Below, one piece after another: positions 1 through 11,747 of a stretch of 64,000 nt of DNA. The first letter of the stretch is position 1. Every line of letters begins with the position of its first letter. The stretch covers positions 7,052,010 through 7,116,009 of the forward strand of contig CP154955.1 of the NCBI GenBank assembly GCA_039621445.1, read 5' to 3'. The position numbers were made by a program, and so were the translations under genes. The notes beneath the pieces were generated by a model that had not been told where the DNA came from, searched no databases, and worked only from the letters and a program-made list of their open reading frames with translations. The DNA comes from Euglena gracilis (Eukaryota > Euglenida > Euglenophyceae > Euglenales).

Positions 1-222
1 AATCTCTTGGCGCAACTCGTCGACTAAAGGTTGGAACTCCTCCCACTCACTTGGCTCCGAGTGAGTGGAAATTATCCCGTTTTTGGTAGTTCCACCTTCA
101 ACCGTTTCCTTTAACCATTCACACACCTCCATTAATTCCTCCTGACTTAGTTCCTCATTTTTCTCTCCGACAAAACTTGGAACGTGAAACTGAAATTTTT
201 CTACCTCCCACACTTGCCCAGT
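1..222 (-). CDS. Possible partial protein-coding fragment running off the left edge
   Basis: On the minus strand the frame is open for 74 codons, from a TAA at 225-223 to the first base of the window. The translation is acidic and non-repetitive (for example VWEVEKFQFHVPSF and EELMEVCEWLKETVEGG), unlike the low-complexity frames that fill the next 10 kb. There is no obvious start codon; one internal Met lies in ELMEVCEW. It could be an exon or a decayed transposon protein. I do not recognise the family and assign no function. Confidence 0.3.
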
Positions 223-859
223 TTAAATTCCGGCTCGTGAAGCAAACAAGTCGGATTTTGTGCCTTGGGAAAAATCAGCAAGCTGAAAATTTTCGTCGAT
301 AGGCCGTTGAACCCATTTTCAATTCCTTTTCTTCAAACGGGGGGGGGGAGAATTTTGCCCAAAACCTTCATTCTTCACTTTTTGTGAACTTTTGTGAGAA
401 AATCTTTCACTTTTGAACCGGGGGGTAGTGTCTATGAAATCCGTTTCAACCCTCCCCTCAGGTTCATCTTCAACCAAAAAAACAGCAACCGAAACGCCAA
501 CTTAGTCGACACAACGACGGAGTGCGGTACATGCGAAGTTGGCCTTTGAAGGAAAATCGACGGCAATTAGCGTGCGCGCTTCGGCTGTCGTGAGCTCTGC
601 ACACACACAAGGAATTTTGTTATTTTGCGTGCCAAAAATGGATGGATAAGTCAAAACAGGGCCAAAAGCTACACAAAATGGCCAAAGTTGGCCGGAAAAT
701 GGCCGCAACTCGGGCGAGGCAGGGAGTTGCAGGGGAATCAAAATACTGTTAGTTAGGCCATTTTCAGGGCTTCAATTTGGTTGTCCGGACATTTTTTTCC
801 TTTTGACTCCCCACCATGTTTGAGATATTTAAGAAAAATTGACTTTTTGCCCATTTTTC
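223..859. other. No gene seen
   Basis: This stretch is A/T-rich sequence with a G run near 340 and no convincing open frame. Nothing recognisable is present before the MITE-like repeat that begins near 860. Confidence 0.5.
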
Positions 860-1579
860 GGCCCCAAGCGAAAAATTGGTGATGGACTTTTGGTGGTCGC
901 TAGCGAATAGTCGCTGGGGTCTCTGGAGACTAGTCGCTCCGACCACCATTTTTTTAAGTCCACCTCCAACCTCTAAAACTATTTTTAAGCCCCCCCTCCA
1001 AAAAATTTCCATTCAAATATAAAAAAAAATGACTCAAAACCCACCAAAAAACCTTCCAAAACCCCCATTCGGGGTCATTTTGCAAAAAATTTCGGGCAAT
1101 ACCTTCTCTTTGGGCCTTTTCTATGAAACCAGAGCATTTACCATAGCCTGGGAGCTCGACTCGGCCATCGTTGCCTTATAAACACACTTGCCTTGCGCGA
1201 CTCGGCCATCTTTACCTTGCGCAAACAAAGGGATTTTGTTATTTTGGGCGGGGGGTCGGGGGGGGCGGCAGCCCCCCCGGAGGAGGCCGTAGGCCGACGA
1301 AGTTCGCGTATATAGGTGCATAAGGGAGCGCGACTCGGCCATCCTTGCCTGGCACACACTGCAATTAACCCCCGAATGGGGGTTTTTGGAAGGCATTTGG
1401 GGTGGGTTTTGAGTCATTTTTCTTTCATATTTGAATTTTAAAAATTTTCGAGGGGGGGCCCAAAAATTTTTAGAGGGGGGGTGGACTTAAAATTGGTGGT
1501 CGGCCGGACCACCAATGGTCAGGAGACTTGGTCGCTAGCGACCACCAAAAAGTCCATCACCAATTTCCCGCAATTAGCC
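860..1579. mobile_element. Long relative of the 3940-4208 MITE (Mutator-like TIRs)
   Basis: The two ends are inverted copies of one another. The left end reads GGCCCCAAGCG followed by AAATTGGTGATGGACTTTTG and GGTCGCTAGCG; the right end is its near-perfect reverse complement. These are the same termini as the 269-bp element at 3940-4208, but the interior is longer (about 720 bp). The interior holds G-runs and a (C)CCCATTCGGGG block shared with the short copy. The flanking 9-mers do not match, so no target duplication is evident. No coding capacity was found. Confidence 0.5.
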
Positions 1580-3930
1580 TCTATTTCCCTTCCTCGGGGG
1601 GGGGGGGGGGCTTAAACATTTTTCGAAGGGGGGGTACGGACTGTGTTGGGCAGTCGGCCCGACTTAGTCGGGCCGACCGCCCAATCGACTTGCGCCCACA
1701 CCTTGAGATGAGCCCAATTCAGGTGCCTGAATACTCATCTTCTGTATAAAAAAAAAACACGACACCGCGTAAACAATGGTTCAGAACAGCCAGCAGTTTC
1801 CTTTCCCCGAGGTTACCTCAACCACTTTGCAAAACGCTCCAAATCTTCAAAAAAATTACACTTGGGGGCAAAACCCCAATCAAACTGCGAAAATTCTGGT
1901 GGGGGGGCTCCGCCAGCACACTCAGAGACACCTTGACTTTTGATTGAAAAAAAACTGCTTCTTGTTTTCAAATTCGACCTGGAAGCAGAAAAGAAAAACA
2001 CATGCAACTCGTCGTTTAGACCATGCTCTTCAAGAGTTGCATGTGCAATCAGGGATGGAACAATTCGTCCATGGTCAGTTGCATGTGGGACGCCTCAATG
2101 CACACCCAAGATTTCCTTCTCGACACGGGCCATCACAGAGGTTGTGGCCTCGTCTGCCTTCTTGCCTCGAACCCTGAAAGACACAATGGGAAAAAATCCA
2201 ATCAAGCTGAAAATGCTATAAAAAAAAGCTCAAATAAATTCTGATTGATGGAGCTCTCTGTTATCAAAAGATGCCGATGTTCAGGGACCCTGGGACCATC
2301 AAGAAAAAAGAGAGAGCAAAAATAATCCCAAGCCACCCCATTCAAGTTTCTTCTTTTGAACCCTGGGGGAGTGGACCCCCACCACCAGGCTTCTTTGCCA
2401 ACCGCAGGGGGGGGGGTCGGCCTTGGACCCTGGTGCGTACTGACCAAGCCAATTTCCCTTGAAAATGGCCCATGTTTGGGCCCCGGCGCCAAAAGCAACG
2501 GGGTGTGCTACAGCACCAACCACCCAAAACTCGCCCCCCTGCCTCCAAAAATGCCCAACACCCTGACTGCCCATGGCACCCCCCTCCAGGGGTGGGGGGG
2601 ATGGCGCATTTCGGTAAAAACAAAAAAGGGGGACCCTCCCACCCACCAGGATGGAGGCAGAGGTTTTTTTAAGTCCGGGAGCGGGGGCCAGGGAATTTCT
2701 TAAGGACCCCCCCGGGGGGGGGGGTCCAGCCTCCGGCTGGCAAAAAGGCTGCTGGCTGGATTTGAGGTGCTGGCTGGACCCCCCCCCGGGGGGTGGGGGG
2801 GGGGGGGGGGGGCCCGGGGCTGGAGCGGGCTGGGCTGGGCTGGGTCGAGGAAAATCAAAATTTTCTAACACATTTTTGCCATTTTCGACATTTTGATGGG
2901 TGGAGCTAGATCATGGCTGGGGGGCTGTGATGGAGGGGCTGTGATGAGGGGGAAAAATGCAGGGATAAATGACCTGGACAGCCCAGTTGGCTGGGCCGGC
3001 CTTCGGCCGGCTGGCCCGGCCTCCGGCCGGGCTGGACCCGACTTTATTTCACTCGACCCCCGAGGGGGGGGGGCTCCCAGCCCGAATTTGGGCTGCTGGC
3101 TGGATTTGAGCTGCTGGCTGGCTGGACCCCCCCCCCCCGGGGGGTAGGGTACCCTCCGGCTTAAGAAATTCCCTGGCGGGGGCCCACGGGGGACTTGGCG
3201 GAAATGCCAGAAAACACCCAAATCCAGCTGGGTTGGCATTTTTCAGCCAAAATTTGGATGGAGGTGAAAACCCCAAAAGCCACTCCAAACTGCCATTTTT
3301 GGAATTTTTTTGACTCCCCCGTATACTATTTCCACTGGAGAGGGCTGCAAAAAATATCTGGCTCTGCCGGGGAAGCTTTCATTTTGCATAAAAATAAGCA
3401 TTTTGACCACAAAATGCAAAAATGACAAAATTGATGAATTTTTTGTCTTGGACAAAAATTGGGGGGCAAAACAAGGAACTTTTCACACTCAAAAAAAATT
3501 TTAACAAAAATCGCCAGGAAAAAAATGCCCAAAAAAGCCCCAAAACGCAACTTTTTCCCAAAATTGAAAATGTTTGTGTTTTCTCCCTGCTTCCCACCCC
3601 ATATGGGGGGGGTTGGTCACTTTGGCCACTTGGCAAAAAAAATTGGTCAAAATCCACTTTCAGTTAGAAAATTTGATCTTTTGTGGGGGGTCCCGGGCCC
3701 CCCCCCCCCCCCGGGTCGGTCCAGACCCCGGGGGGGTTCGGACCCCCTCCGGCCCACCTACACTTGCTAAACTAGCTGAACCCCAACACCTCCTTATACC
3801 AAACCCTGCCCCCCCCCCCGAAGGTGGGGGGTCTTCTGCGTAAAAAGAAACCTGCCGGACTTGCAGAGGCCAATTTTCAATGCAACGTCCCTTTCAAGCT
3901 GACAGCATTGATCCCAAAGCACCACAGGTG
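1580..3930. other. Gene-free region with homopolymer-rich repeats
   Basis: No credible gene is seen. Long frames here on both strands translate to Gly/Pro runs and follow from G and C homopolymers. Between about 2400 and 3840 there are repeated stretches of C-runs joined to G-runs. Confidence 0.5.
2700..3150. repeat. Cluster of C-run/G-run and GGCC-TTC-GGCC hairpins
   Basis: Palindromes of a C-run followed directly by a G-run occur near 2706, 2780 and 3125. Each is usually bounded by GGA or GGT on the left and TCC on the right, so the pair can fold as one stem. At 2994-3040 there are stems of the type GGCCGGCC-TTC-GGCCGGC and GGCCCGGCC-TCC-GGCCGGG. The same design recurs at about 3696, 5454, 5535, 5670, 6638, 9456, 9530, 10674 and 11440. 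Confidence 0.6.
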
Positions 3931-4217
3931 TCTGATGATGGCCCCGAGCGAGAAATTGGTGATGGACTTTTTGGTGGTCGCTAGCGCGAATGGGGGTTTT
4001 GGAAGGCATTTGGGTGGGTTGGGAGTCATTTCCTTTCATATTTGAATGGAAAAAATTTCGAGGGGGGGTTTTAAAAAAATTTTTAGAGGGGGGGGGTGGA
4101 CTTAAAATTGGTGGTCGGCCCGACCACCAATGGTCAGTAGACTTGGTCGCCAGTGACTAATCGCTAGCAACCACCAAAAAGTCCATCGCCAATTTCCCGC
4201 AATGAGCCTCTGATGAT
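3931..4217. mobile_element. Complete 269-bp MITE, Mutator-like, with 9-bp target duplication
   Basis: The sequence TCTGATGAT flanks the element at 3931-3939 and again at 4209-4217, a perfect 9-bp direct repeat. The element itself (3940-4208) has terminal inverted repeats of roughly 45 bp. The left end starts GGCCCCGAGCGAGAAATTGG; the right end read on the minus strand starts GGCTCATTGCGGGAAATTGG. Both then continue with GATGGACTTTTTGGTGG. A 9-bp duplication and long TIRs are typical of Mutator-like (MULE) non-autonomous elements. No coding capacity. A related longer copy is at 860-1579. Confidence 0.75.
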
Positions 4218-5104
4218 CCCCCCTTAGTTGCACTAAGGCTTCTTGTCTGTTTATGGCCGGCGCTAACTTCGCTTCTGGCGATCCTCTGATGATCCCCCCA
4301 CGGAGCCCCAAACCAGTGGGGGGGGTTATCAAACAGGTTGACATTTCCCGGTGGCTTAACACGGAAAGCTCCGCATACGGAAATCAAATGTGAAGAAACG
4401 TATCTTTGTTTCAAACTTATTTCCAAGCGAACGCAACTCATGGAAAATTTAGGTGAAAAGATCAATTCTTGCCAAAAAAAAGGCAGATTTGGCAGCTTTA
4501 AAAGAAAATAATACAAAAACTTTTCCTTTTTCTCCTTGAAACCTTTGCAAAAATGCTTTTCAGCCTTCAGGCAGCCAAAAATTGGTGGGGGGGAGGATAT
4601 CACCCAGCAAAATCATCAGACAAAAATTCAGCGTTGTCCAGATGAGGGACGAACCGGAAAACAGGATTTCAAAATCGAAAATTGCCGGCAAAAAAGCACA
4701 AAAACCTCTCCCCTGCAAAAAAATGAAAAAAAACTTACCGCTTGAATTGCCCGATCCCAAAACATGGACTTGACCCCCTTGTAGGGAAGGGGAACCCTCT
4801 CCCCTGAAAAAAAAAAAAAAACTTTACCGGCTGAATTGCGATCCAAAACAGACTTTGACCCCTGTAGGGGAAAGCCTGCTTGGGGCCAACATCTCACCTG
4901 GGAGGTGGGTGGGGGAGGGGTTGAGTGAACATGCCATTTCAGGGCCCAGAGCATTCGGTCCTGGGGAGGCTATGGCACTGCCCATCCTGTCATGACAGCA
5001 CCTGCCCCATGTCCCGTGCCTGCCCACCACCAGGGTTCCTAAGAAAACCTGCCTGGGGTTGGCTGGCAGAAGAGAAACTGAGAGATTGATAGAGGGGTGA
5101 AATG

Positions 5105-5111
<7 letters not shown>

Positions 5112-5161
<50 letters not shown>
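5112..5161. repeat. (AG)n microsatellite, about 25 units
   Basis: An uninterrupted AG dinucleotide tract. It creates a false serine/leucine-repeat frame on the minus strand. Confidence 0.95.
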
Positions 5162-5162
<1 letters not shown>

Positions 5163-6089
5163 ATACAACTCACGAGCCATTTCCCCGAACACGGACTCCT
5201 GCGTCAAATAGCGATTCAGCCGCCGATTCTGAGCCCAGTGGTTGAGGGAGGTGAACGTCAGCCATGCCGGGACTGAAAGAAACAAGAGGGGGAAAAATGC
5301 CAATCAGCAGAACTCCTGCTCGATCGAAACTGAAAAAAATCTTAAAAAAATGGAAGGATAACGAAATTTTTCTCATCAGAAAGCGTCGGCAGTCAGGGTC
5401 CCAGCCAGGAGTCCCCAACCTGGGGGGTCTTGGCCATACAATTGCTTACCGACCCCCCGGGGGGGGGGAGGGGGTCACTCCACTTTTGTAAAAACCAGTC
5501 AGTCACTCATTTTCAAAAAACCAGCCAGTCACTACCCCCCCCCCCCCGGGGGGGGGGGTCGGCCACTCAGAAAAACGGCCACTTTCCAGTCACTTTAGGC
5601 CATTTTAGGCCCAAAAATTTTTTCCGGCGCCGGGGTCACTCAAGCCACTTTTGCCCACTCCTGGCCGACCCCCCGGGGGGGGGGGGTCCGGGCCAAAAAC
5701 CAGTCAGTCACTTTGAAAAAACCAGTCACCCACCCCCCCCAGGGGGGGGGTTGGTCAGTGCTTAAGCAATTGTCTGGTCTTGGCGCAGGGGTGGGGTGAT
5801 TTTTGCAAAAAGTGAACGCTGAAAATTTGGGATGGTTCGAGCAAAACTTGCCCCTGGGTGGGCCTGCAGGCATCTTTGGCGCCAAAAAATGCAACAATTG
5901 ACAAAAAAACAGTTTTTTTGGGGGGGTGCAGATGGACCCACCCAGGTCTCTCGTATCTGAGCATGGGTCAACCGGTCATGGAAAATCGAGCCCTGCAATA
6001 GAAAATTTGTTGTGACGACCCAGGTGAAAATTCACCAAAAGGCAATGCAATTCATAACCCAATGTTCCCACCCACCAGAAGCCCTTTTG

Positions 6090-6236
6090 TTTCAAAACGG
6101 CTTTTCGGCAAAACGGCGAAAAAGCCGTTTAGCCGTCAGCAAAGCGGCAAAAAAGCCGTTTCGCCGTTTGCAAAACGGCAAAAAAGCCGTTTTGCCAGCC
6201 AAAAGTGAGAAAAATGGCAGAAAAGCCGAAAAGCCG
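6090..6236. repeat. Cluster of alternating AAAACGGC and GCCGTTTT units
   Basis: About ten short units, AAAACGGC/AAAGCGGC in one orientation and GCCGTTT in the other, alternate with A-rich spacers, so the stretch can fold into a series of small stems. No gene. Confidence 0.7.
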
Positions 6237-6984
6237 AAATGAAACACATACGGGTGGGAACAAACCCTGTCTAATCCTCCGCAAGCAAGGATATTTTTTT
6301 AAAGCGCTTTAAAAAGCCGACAATGTCTGAAAATGCGCCTGAAAATTTGGCCTTAAAAGTTGAACAAAAATTTCAAAAAAAAATGAAAATGCCTTTAAAA
6401 TATTTGGACTGGCAGAATTCTTCTCTGGCCGCACAAAAATGAAATTGCAAAACCTCTCGGAAAAAGCAAGCCCGTTCTTGGGAAGAAATGATTTCCGGCA
6501 TCGTCCTCCAACCAAATAAAATTTTCACTCTTTTGATTTTTTGGACCAATGGGGTTGCGGGAACCATGCATGTGCTTACCGACCGGGGGGGGGGGAGAGG
6601 GGGTGGATGCTATAGGGTGCCTGCCCCTAGCAGGCACACCCCCCCCCGGGGGGGGATAGGGGTCTGGGGGGACCCAGAAAATTGAAAATGGCCTTTTCCG
6701 GGCCCCCGGCGCCGGGGTTGGAGGGGGGTGCCTGCTATGGGCAGGCACCCCCAAACCCCCCCACCCGGGGGGGGGTGCCAAACGGTAGACGGGGGGGGGG
6801 GGGGGTAGTGGGTAAACCCCCCAAATAACCCCCCCAAATAACACACCGCCCCGGGGGCCGATTTCGCCCAAATAACACCCCCCCCCTGTTTTCCTTTGGT
6901 TTTCCATGTAAAAATAACACCCCCCCCCCTGGGGCCCCAGTTCGGGTGCCCAAATAACACACCGGGGGGGGGGGTGTTATTTGG

Positions 6985-7115
6985 GGGGGGGGGGGTTAGT
7001 CGGCCGACTAGTCAGCCGACTACCCAATTGGTCGGCCGACTAGGCCTGGTCGGGAACTAGTCGGCGAGACAGGGTGTGGGGGGGGAGTGGTGGTGGGTGG
7101 TCGGCCGACTACCCA
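6985..7115. repeat. GTCGGCCGACTA palindrome cluster
   Basis: Repeated TAGTCGGCCGACTA-type palindromes with variants (CAGCCGACTA, GGTCGGCCGAC). Similar clusters are at 8330-8430, 13700-13980, 14385-14530, 18990-19150 and 19540-19800, usually next to ACTAATGTACTAA or AGTACATTAGAGTGGG, which seems to mark a repeat boundary. Confidence 0.6.
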
Positions 7116-7119
7116 CTCT

Positions 7120-7450
7120 AATGTACTAATGGGGCAAAACTGCCGACTTTTAAGCCCCTCCCGAAAAAAACTTTTGTCCAAATCACCTCAACATCAGTCA
7201 AAACCCACCCAAATGGCTCCAGAACCCCGCAATCGGGGGTGAATATGCAAAAAAAATGGGGGGGAAAGCCCATTTTGGGCCACTTTTGGCAAAAGAACAC
7301 CTCTCCCCATCGGATTTTCAACATAATGTCAAAAAGGACTTAGCACTCAAGTATGTTGCCAACATAGAGGGGATTTTGTGATTTGAGGGGGGGTGCGGGG
7401 GGGGGGCGGAGCCCCCCCCCCCCGCCTATGCCAAAGTGAGCCACAAAAAC
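7120..7450 (-). repeat. Dispersed repeat, inverted relative to copies at 15106 and 20146
   Basis: The block with CAATCGGGGGTGAATATGCA, TGGCTCCAGAACCCC, the CACCTCTCCCCATCGGATTTT segment and the GTATGTTGCCAACATAGAGG stretch is the reverse complement of sequence found at 15230-15470 and 20275-20510. The copy ends in a C/G-run hairpin near 7400. No open frame of note. Confidence 0.65.
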
Positions 7451-7499
7451 AACTTAGCCCGAGTATGTTGCCAACACAGAAAGGATTTTGTTTTTTGAG

Positions 7500-8425
7500 G
7501 CTCGGATGGGGGTGGAGGGGGGAGTTTTCTGCCTCTCGTGATGCAGAATGCTTGCATTTTTAAAGGATTTTCATGTAATCCCTGTTTCATCATTGGTTTT
7601 TTTACCCCTCCGGGACCCCATCAAGGGCCCACCGACCCCCACCGACCAAAGATTTACCTCTGAGGGTGTTTATGTTGGTGTAAGGCACTTATTTCAGGGG
7701 GGGGGGGAAAATGCGCTCGCCTGGCCTCGGAAAAAATGCGCAAAAATGTGCAAAAATGCGCAAAAATGCGCAAAAAAATGCGCAAAAAATGCGCATTTTT
7801 GGAAAAAATGCGCAAAAATGTGCAAAATCCGAGAAAAAATGCGCAAAAATCACGAAAATGCAAAAATTATCCAAAAACATGCAAAAATGGCACCAAATTT
7901 GAAGAAATTATGTAGAATAATGAGGAAAATGTAAGTTTCAAAAAAAGTCGAAAATTTCAAATTTTTGCAAAAAATTGCAAAAATGGTCAAAAAATGCGAA
8001 ATTTTTGGAAAATCACGAAAAAATGTGCCAAAAAGCAAAAAAATGCGCTGAAAAAAACGAAAAAATGCGCAAAAAATGCGAAAAAATGCGCAAAAATGCG
8101 TATTTTTGGAAAATTTGAAAAAATGCGCAAAAAATGCGCAAAAATGCGAAAAAATGCGAAACGCATTTTTCCCCCCCCCCCTGCTTATTTGGACCCATCC
8201 GGACCATTTCCGGGTGATTTGGGCCGCCACAGACCATTTTTATGACCACCGACTAGCCACCGCCTAGTTTGCATACAATTTTCTTCATGGGGGGGGCTTA
8301 AAAGTCGGCGGTTTTGACCCGTTAGTACATTAGAGTGGGTAGTCGGCCAACTACCCACTACCCCCCCACCCCGTCTCGCCGACTAGTTACCGACCAGGCC
8401 CAGTCGGCCAACTACCCACTACCCC
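7500..8425. repeat. Dispersed repeat copy interrupted by a 9-11-bp satellite
   Basis: 7500-7697 and 8183-8425 match the two halves of the contiguous repeat at 13370-13740 (landmarks GCCTCTCGTGATGCAGAATG, TGTTTATGTTGGTGTAAG, then TTATTTGGACCCATCCGG). Between them, about 7715-8171, lies an array of short units of the form AAAAATGCGC with variants. The array is absent from the 13.4-kb copy and the 19.9-kb inverted copy, so it looks like an insertion or expansion. Lys/Cys/Ala-rich or Phe-rich frames across it are products of the repeat. Confidence 0.65.
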
Positions 8426-9214
8426 CCCCCCCCCAGTCTACCGCCATGCGCCCGGGGGGGTCGGATCGGGTGCCATGGGGTGCCTGCCCCTAGCACCCCC
8501 CCCCCCGTGGGGTAGACACCCGACTAAGCACAAGCCTGGCGGGGACCCCATACAGCCCTGCCAACCGCCCTGAAAAACAGCGACATAAAAAACATTGAAA
8601 AATTCTCTGAAAATTGAAAAACAATTGCCTTAAAAATAATGTCTGTTAACAGTGGTGGACAAAAAGGGAGGACTGGTGTGTGTGCAGCTGTGTTTTCCTG
8701 AATTGAAATACCGTGTGCAACACACTCATCAGCACACCAAATCCACACGCCCAGCTGAGGGCACCATGCTTCAGCGGGAATCTCCGAACCCCGAGGAGGA
8801 ATTTGTAATATCGGGCAATTGGGCCCTTGGGGGTCATCATCTCCACCTCTTCCTTGGTGAAATAGCCTGATCACAAAGAGATCTTTGTAATTTTATTGAT
8901 ATTTATTTTTTCGGTGCAGCATCAACTTAATTAAAAAACTGTTTATGAATGATTCGTGATGTCAACAAAATGTGGAAAAAATGTTTGGGCAGAATTCGAG
9001 ACGTTGAGATCTTTGTTCAAATGTGGTTTTAACCAGAATAGTGTTTTGGGACAAGGTTCAGGTGGGAACGGGGGTGACCGCGGTGTCTTCGCTGCCCTAC
9101 CCCTTCGGCTCCCCTTAACACAGCCCAAACAGATCTTGCATCTTACAGAAATAATAAATAAAAAAAACAAATGGGAAAGAAATAATGTGCAAAACATGCC
9201 AAAATGGAGTTCTG
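8426..9214. other. Gene-free stretch
   Basis: Short frames exist but none carries a recognisable domain or coding-like composition. A C-run/G-run hairpin lies near 8450-8515. Confidence 0.4.
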
Positions 9215-9885
9215 TGAGAGTCATAGCCAGTTTCCCCCCAAGGACCCACCGGGGGGCGGTACCCACTTCAAAACAACCTGAGTACCCACTTCAAAATAAC
9301 CTGAACTTGTGCTGCAAAATTTCTGCCAAAAAGTTGCGGGACCCCCCAGCACCCCCCCCCCCAGGCAGGGGTTTTTTAAGACCGGGGGGGGGGGGGAGGT
9401 GCTATTTTTAGCACTTTTCGCGATTTTTCGGCCATTTTTTTTTGTGGGTTCCCCCCCCCCGGGGGCCCCCCCAGGGGGTGGGTGGGTGGGTCGGCGCCGA
9501 AAAGTATATCCCACCCCCCTCCGGGGGACCCCCCCCCCGGGGGGGCTCGGCCGGACCCACCCACCCTGCCCCCCCCCCCGGGGGTCCACGACTAAAAAAA
9601 CCCCTGCCCCCAGGACCCCCCCAGGACAGGGTCCTGGGGGGGTAACTGGCCATAAATGCATTTCCGGGTGATTTGGGCCCGCCACAGACCATTTTTATGA
9701 CCACCGACTAGCCACCGACCAGGGGGGGGGGGGGCTTAAAAGTTCAAAAAAGGGGGGGTATTGCGGGAAAATGGTGGTCGGCCCGACCACCACAGGTCGG
9801 TCGACCACCACCACAGGTCGGGCCGACCATGGTCGGCCCGACCACCACGACGGCGACCACCGGAAATCCGCACGGAGCCGCCCGG
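9215..9885. repeat. Third copy of the 14.6-15.1-kb repeat module
   Basis: The landmarks GAGAGTCAT...GCCAGTTTCCCCCC, GGGGGGCGGTACCCACTT, AACTTGTGCTGCAAAATTTC and, from 9650, CATTTCCGGGTGATTTGGG and the GGTCGGCCCGACCACC array occur in the same order as at 14620-15100. A block of C-run/G-run hairpins (about 9346-9600) replaces the middle. The right end GGAAATCCGCACGGAGCC matches the end of the other copies. Confidence 0.6.
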
Positions 9886-11747
9886 CACTCTCAAGGGAGG
9901 ACTTGCGGGTGGTTACCGCGTAAATAAATAAGCATTTAAAAAAAACAGAGGAGCCTGAGGTTGGGGTTGGGGGTGACTGCAACTGTGCGCTAGCTGGGGG
10001 GGGCGTGCAACCTTGGTGTGCCTCCGAGGGGTTCTTCATGTAAGGACTAACGTCAGGTTGCGGTGAATGCGGGTGCGGGATGTCTGGGTCATTCGGGGCT
10101 TGAGCAAGCAAAGGCCAGGTAACGGGTTTGGGCTGGTCTTTGAATGCAGGGGCAACAAAGGGCAGCCAGGTGGCTACTGCGTGAGCGCAGGTGCCGTCCG
10201 GTGGGGCCTCCGGACGGGGGGGGGGGTGCACACAATGTGCTGACATGCCGTGTCTGGGTGTCCCACCCTGACGAGTTTCGCGGGTGGCTCCGGTGAAACC
10301 TGCCGAGCCGTGGGTCATGTGTAGTCTTTTTATTGGGGTGCTTTCGGTCTTGTGCGCTGGGTTGAGGATTTCCCGGGGAGCCACTCCTTTCGGGGGGGTA
10401 TGCCTATGTCAGCTTGATGGTTGATGGAGTGGCCAGGGCAGGCAAGATCCCAGATGGCTAGGCATGACCTAGCACGCCTCGGTCATACATCTCTTTAAGG
10501 ACCTGGGGGGGGGGGGTTGCTGGGCTAGGGCTAGAAATTTGGGCTGGCTAGAAATTTTGGGCTGGACCCCCAAAAAGGGGCTGGCTAGCTAGGGCTAGCA
10601 GCACCCCCCCCCCTCGGGGGGAGGGGGCTGCTGCGGCTGGGCTGGGCCCAAATCGGGGCTGGCTGCAGCTGCCCCCCCCCGGGGGGGTCGCAAAACCTTA
10701 AAGAGATGTATGGCCTCGGTCCCTTGCACGTCAAATGTCGCCTGGTGTGACTGGGCCAGCAAGCGGAGAAAACAACCTGGGAATACATTAGGTGCTGTCT
10801 TTGCCCTGCGGTGGCGGGGGTGATGGGGGTGGGGGGGGACCAAGGGGCGTATACCAAGCCCAAGAGACCGCGTCGGGCGGCCCCGAGCCTGGCGCAGTCC
10901 TGTCGGGGTACGCTTGCCGGCTGTGAACAACATGGTCTGGTGTCGCTTGCCCGCCGAGAACATGTAACGTCGGGGAAAAACGTTGTGCCCTGTGGGCGAT
11001 GGCCGGCCACACGGGGAGGGAGGGTTTTTGCTGTGTGACCACCCAGCTTGCGTTCCGGGTGGGAGGATCACGATGAGCTTGTGGAGGCTCTTGAGCAGGG
11101 CTGGGGACCAGGGTTCGATATAAGGACAGGTGGGGGGGGGTGGTCCGGACCCCCCCCTGCGGGCCAGGAGGGGGGGGGGGTGGGGGGGGACACCCCCCCC
11201 CACCTAAACAGGTGCGCGGTCAAGGTGGCCGAATTTTCGGCCCGGCGCGAAGCGCCGGGCCGAAAATTTTTGACCCCCCAAAACGACCAAAAGTGCCATT
11301 TTGGGCACTTTTTGGGCAAAAATGTGCCAAAAATGCAAAAAATTTTCGGCACGAAGCGCCGGAGGAAAAAATTGACCCTTTTTGGGGGGGGTCAATTTTT
11401 GCCCCCGAGGGTCGGTCCGGACCCCCCTTGCAGGTGGGGGGGGGGGGGGTCCGGACCCCCCCCTGCGGGCCAGAAGGGGGGGAGGGGGAGGGGGAACACC
11501 CCCCCCCCACCTAAACCATGTACGCCCTCCTTATATCGAACCCTGCTGGGGACCCCCAGGGGCGATAGCTTCCCCTTAGGGCCATTTTGGGCCCCTGGGC
11601 GGGGGATGCCGCCCCGCACCGGGGAAGTCGGGTCGGGTTTTGTGTGTGTGTGATTGGTGTCCGATCACACACAAATCATATGTCCGATCACACATCTTTT
11701 CCGATGGGGTACTGCAATCCCTTGAGCAGAAGCCTGCAACCGACTTT
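9886..11747. other. Gene-free region with C-run/G-run repeats
   Basis: Several 70-230-codon frames occur on both strands but are Pro/Gly/Arg-rich, overlap each other and have no recognisable domain. From 11050 to 11640 the same G-run motif with CGGACCCCCC recurs at about 30-300-bp spacing, and GGCCCGGCGCGAAGCGCCGGGCC at 11238 forms a hairpin. I see no supported gene. Confidence 0.45.

Larger units (their letters stand above)
4218..7119. other. Gene-free repeat region
   Basis: No gene supported. The sequence CCTCTGATGATCCCCCC, which includes the right-hand target duplication of the MITE, recurs at about 4271. The region contains a GA microsatellite, C-run/G-run hairpins (5454-5760, 6580-6990), an AAAACGGC inverted repeat cluster and, at 6990-7110, palindromes of the GTCGGCCGAC type. 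Confidence 0.5.

Noticed and set aside
4824-5303. Minus-strand frame with a Ser-Leu repeat
   Set aside because: Product of the (AG)n microsatellite at 5112-5161.
7548-8250. Lys/Cys/Ala-rich and Phe-rich open frames on both strands
   Set aside because: They translate the AAAAATGCGC satellite and exist in every frame; no codon structure independent of the repeat.
9221-9704. Several overlapping Gly/Pro-rich frames of 60-150 codons
   Set aside because: Caused by G and C homopolymers, present on both strands at once, with no domain.
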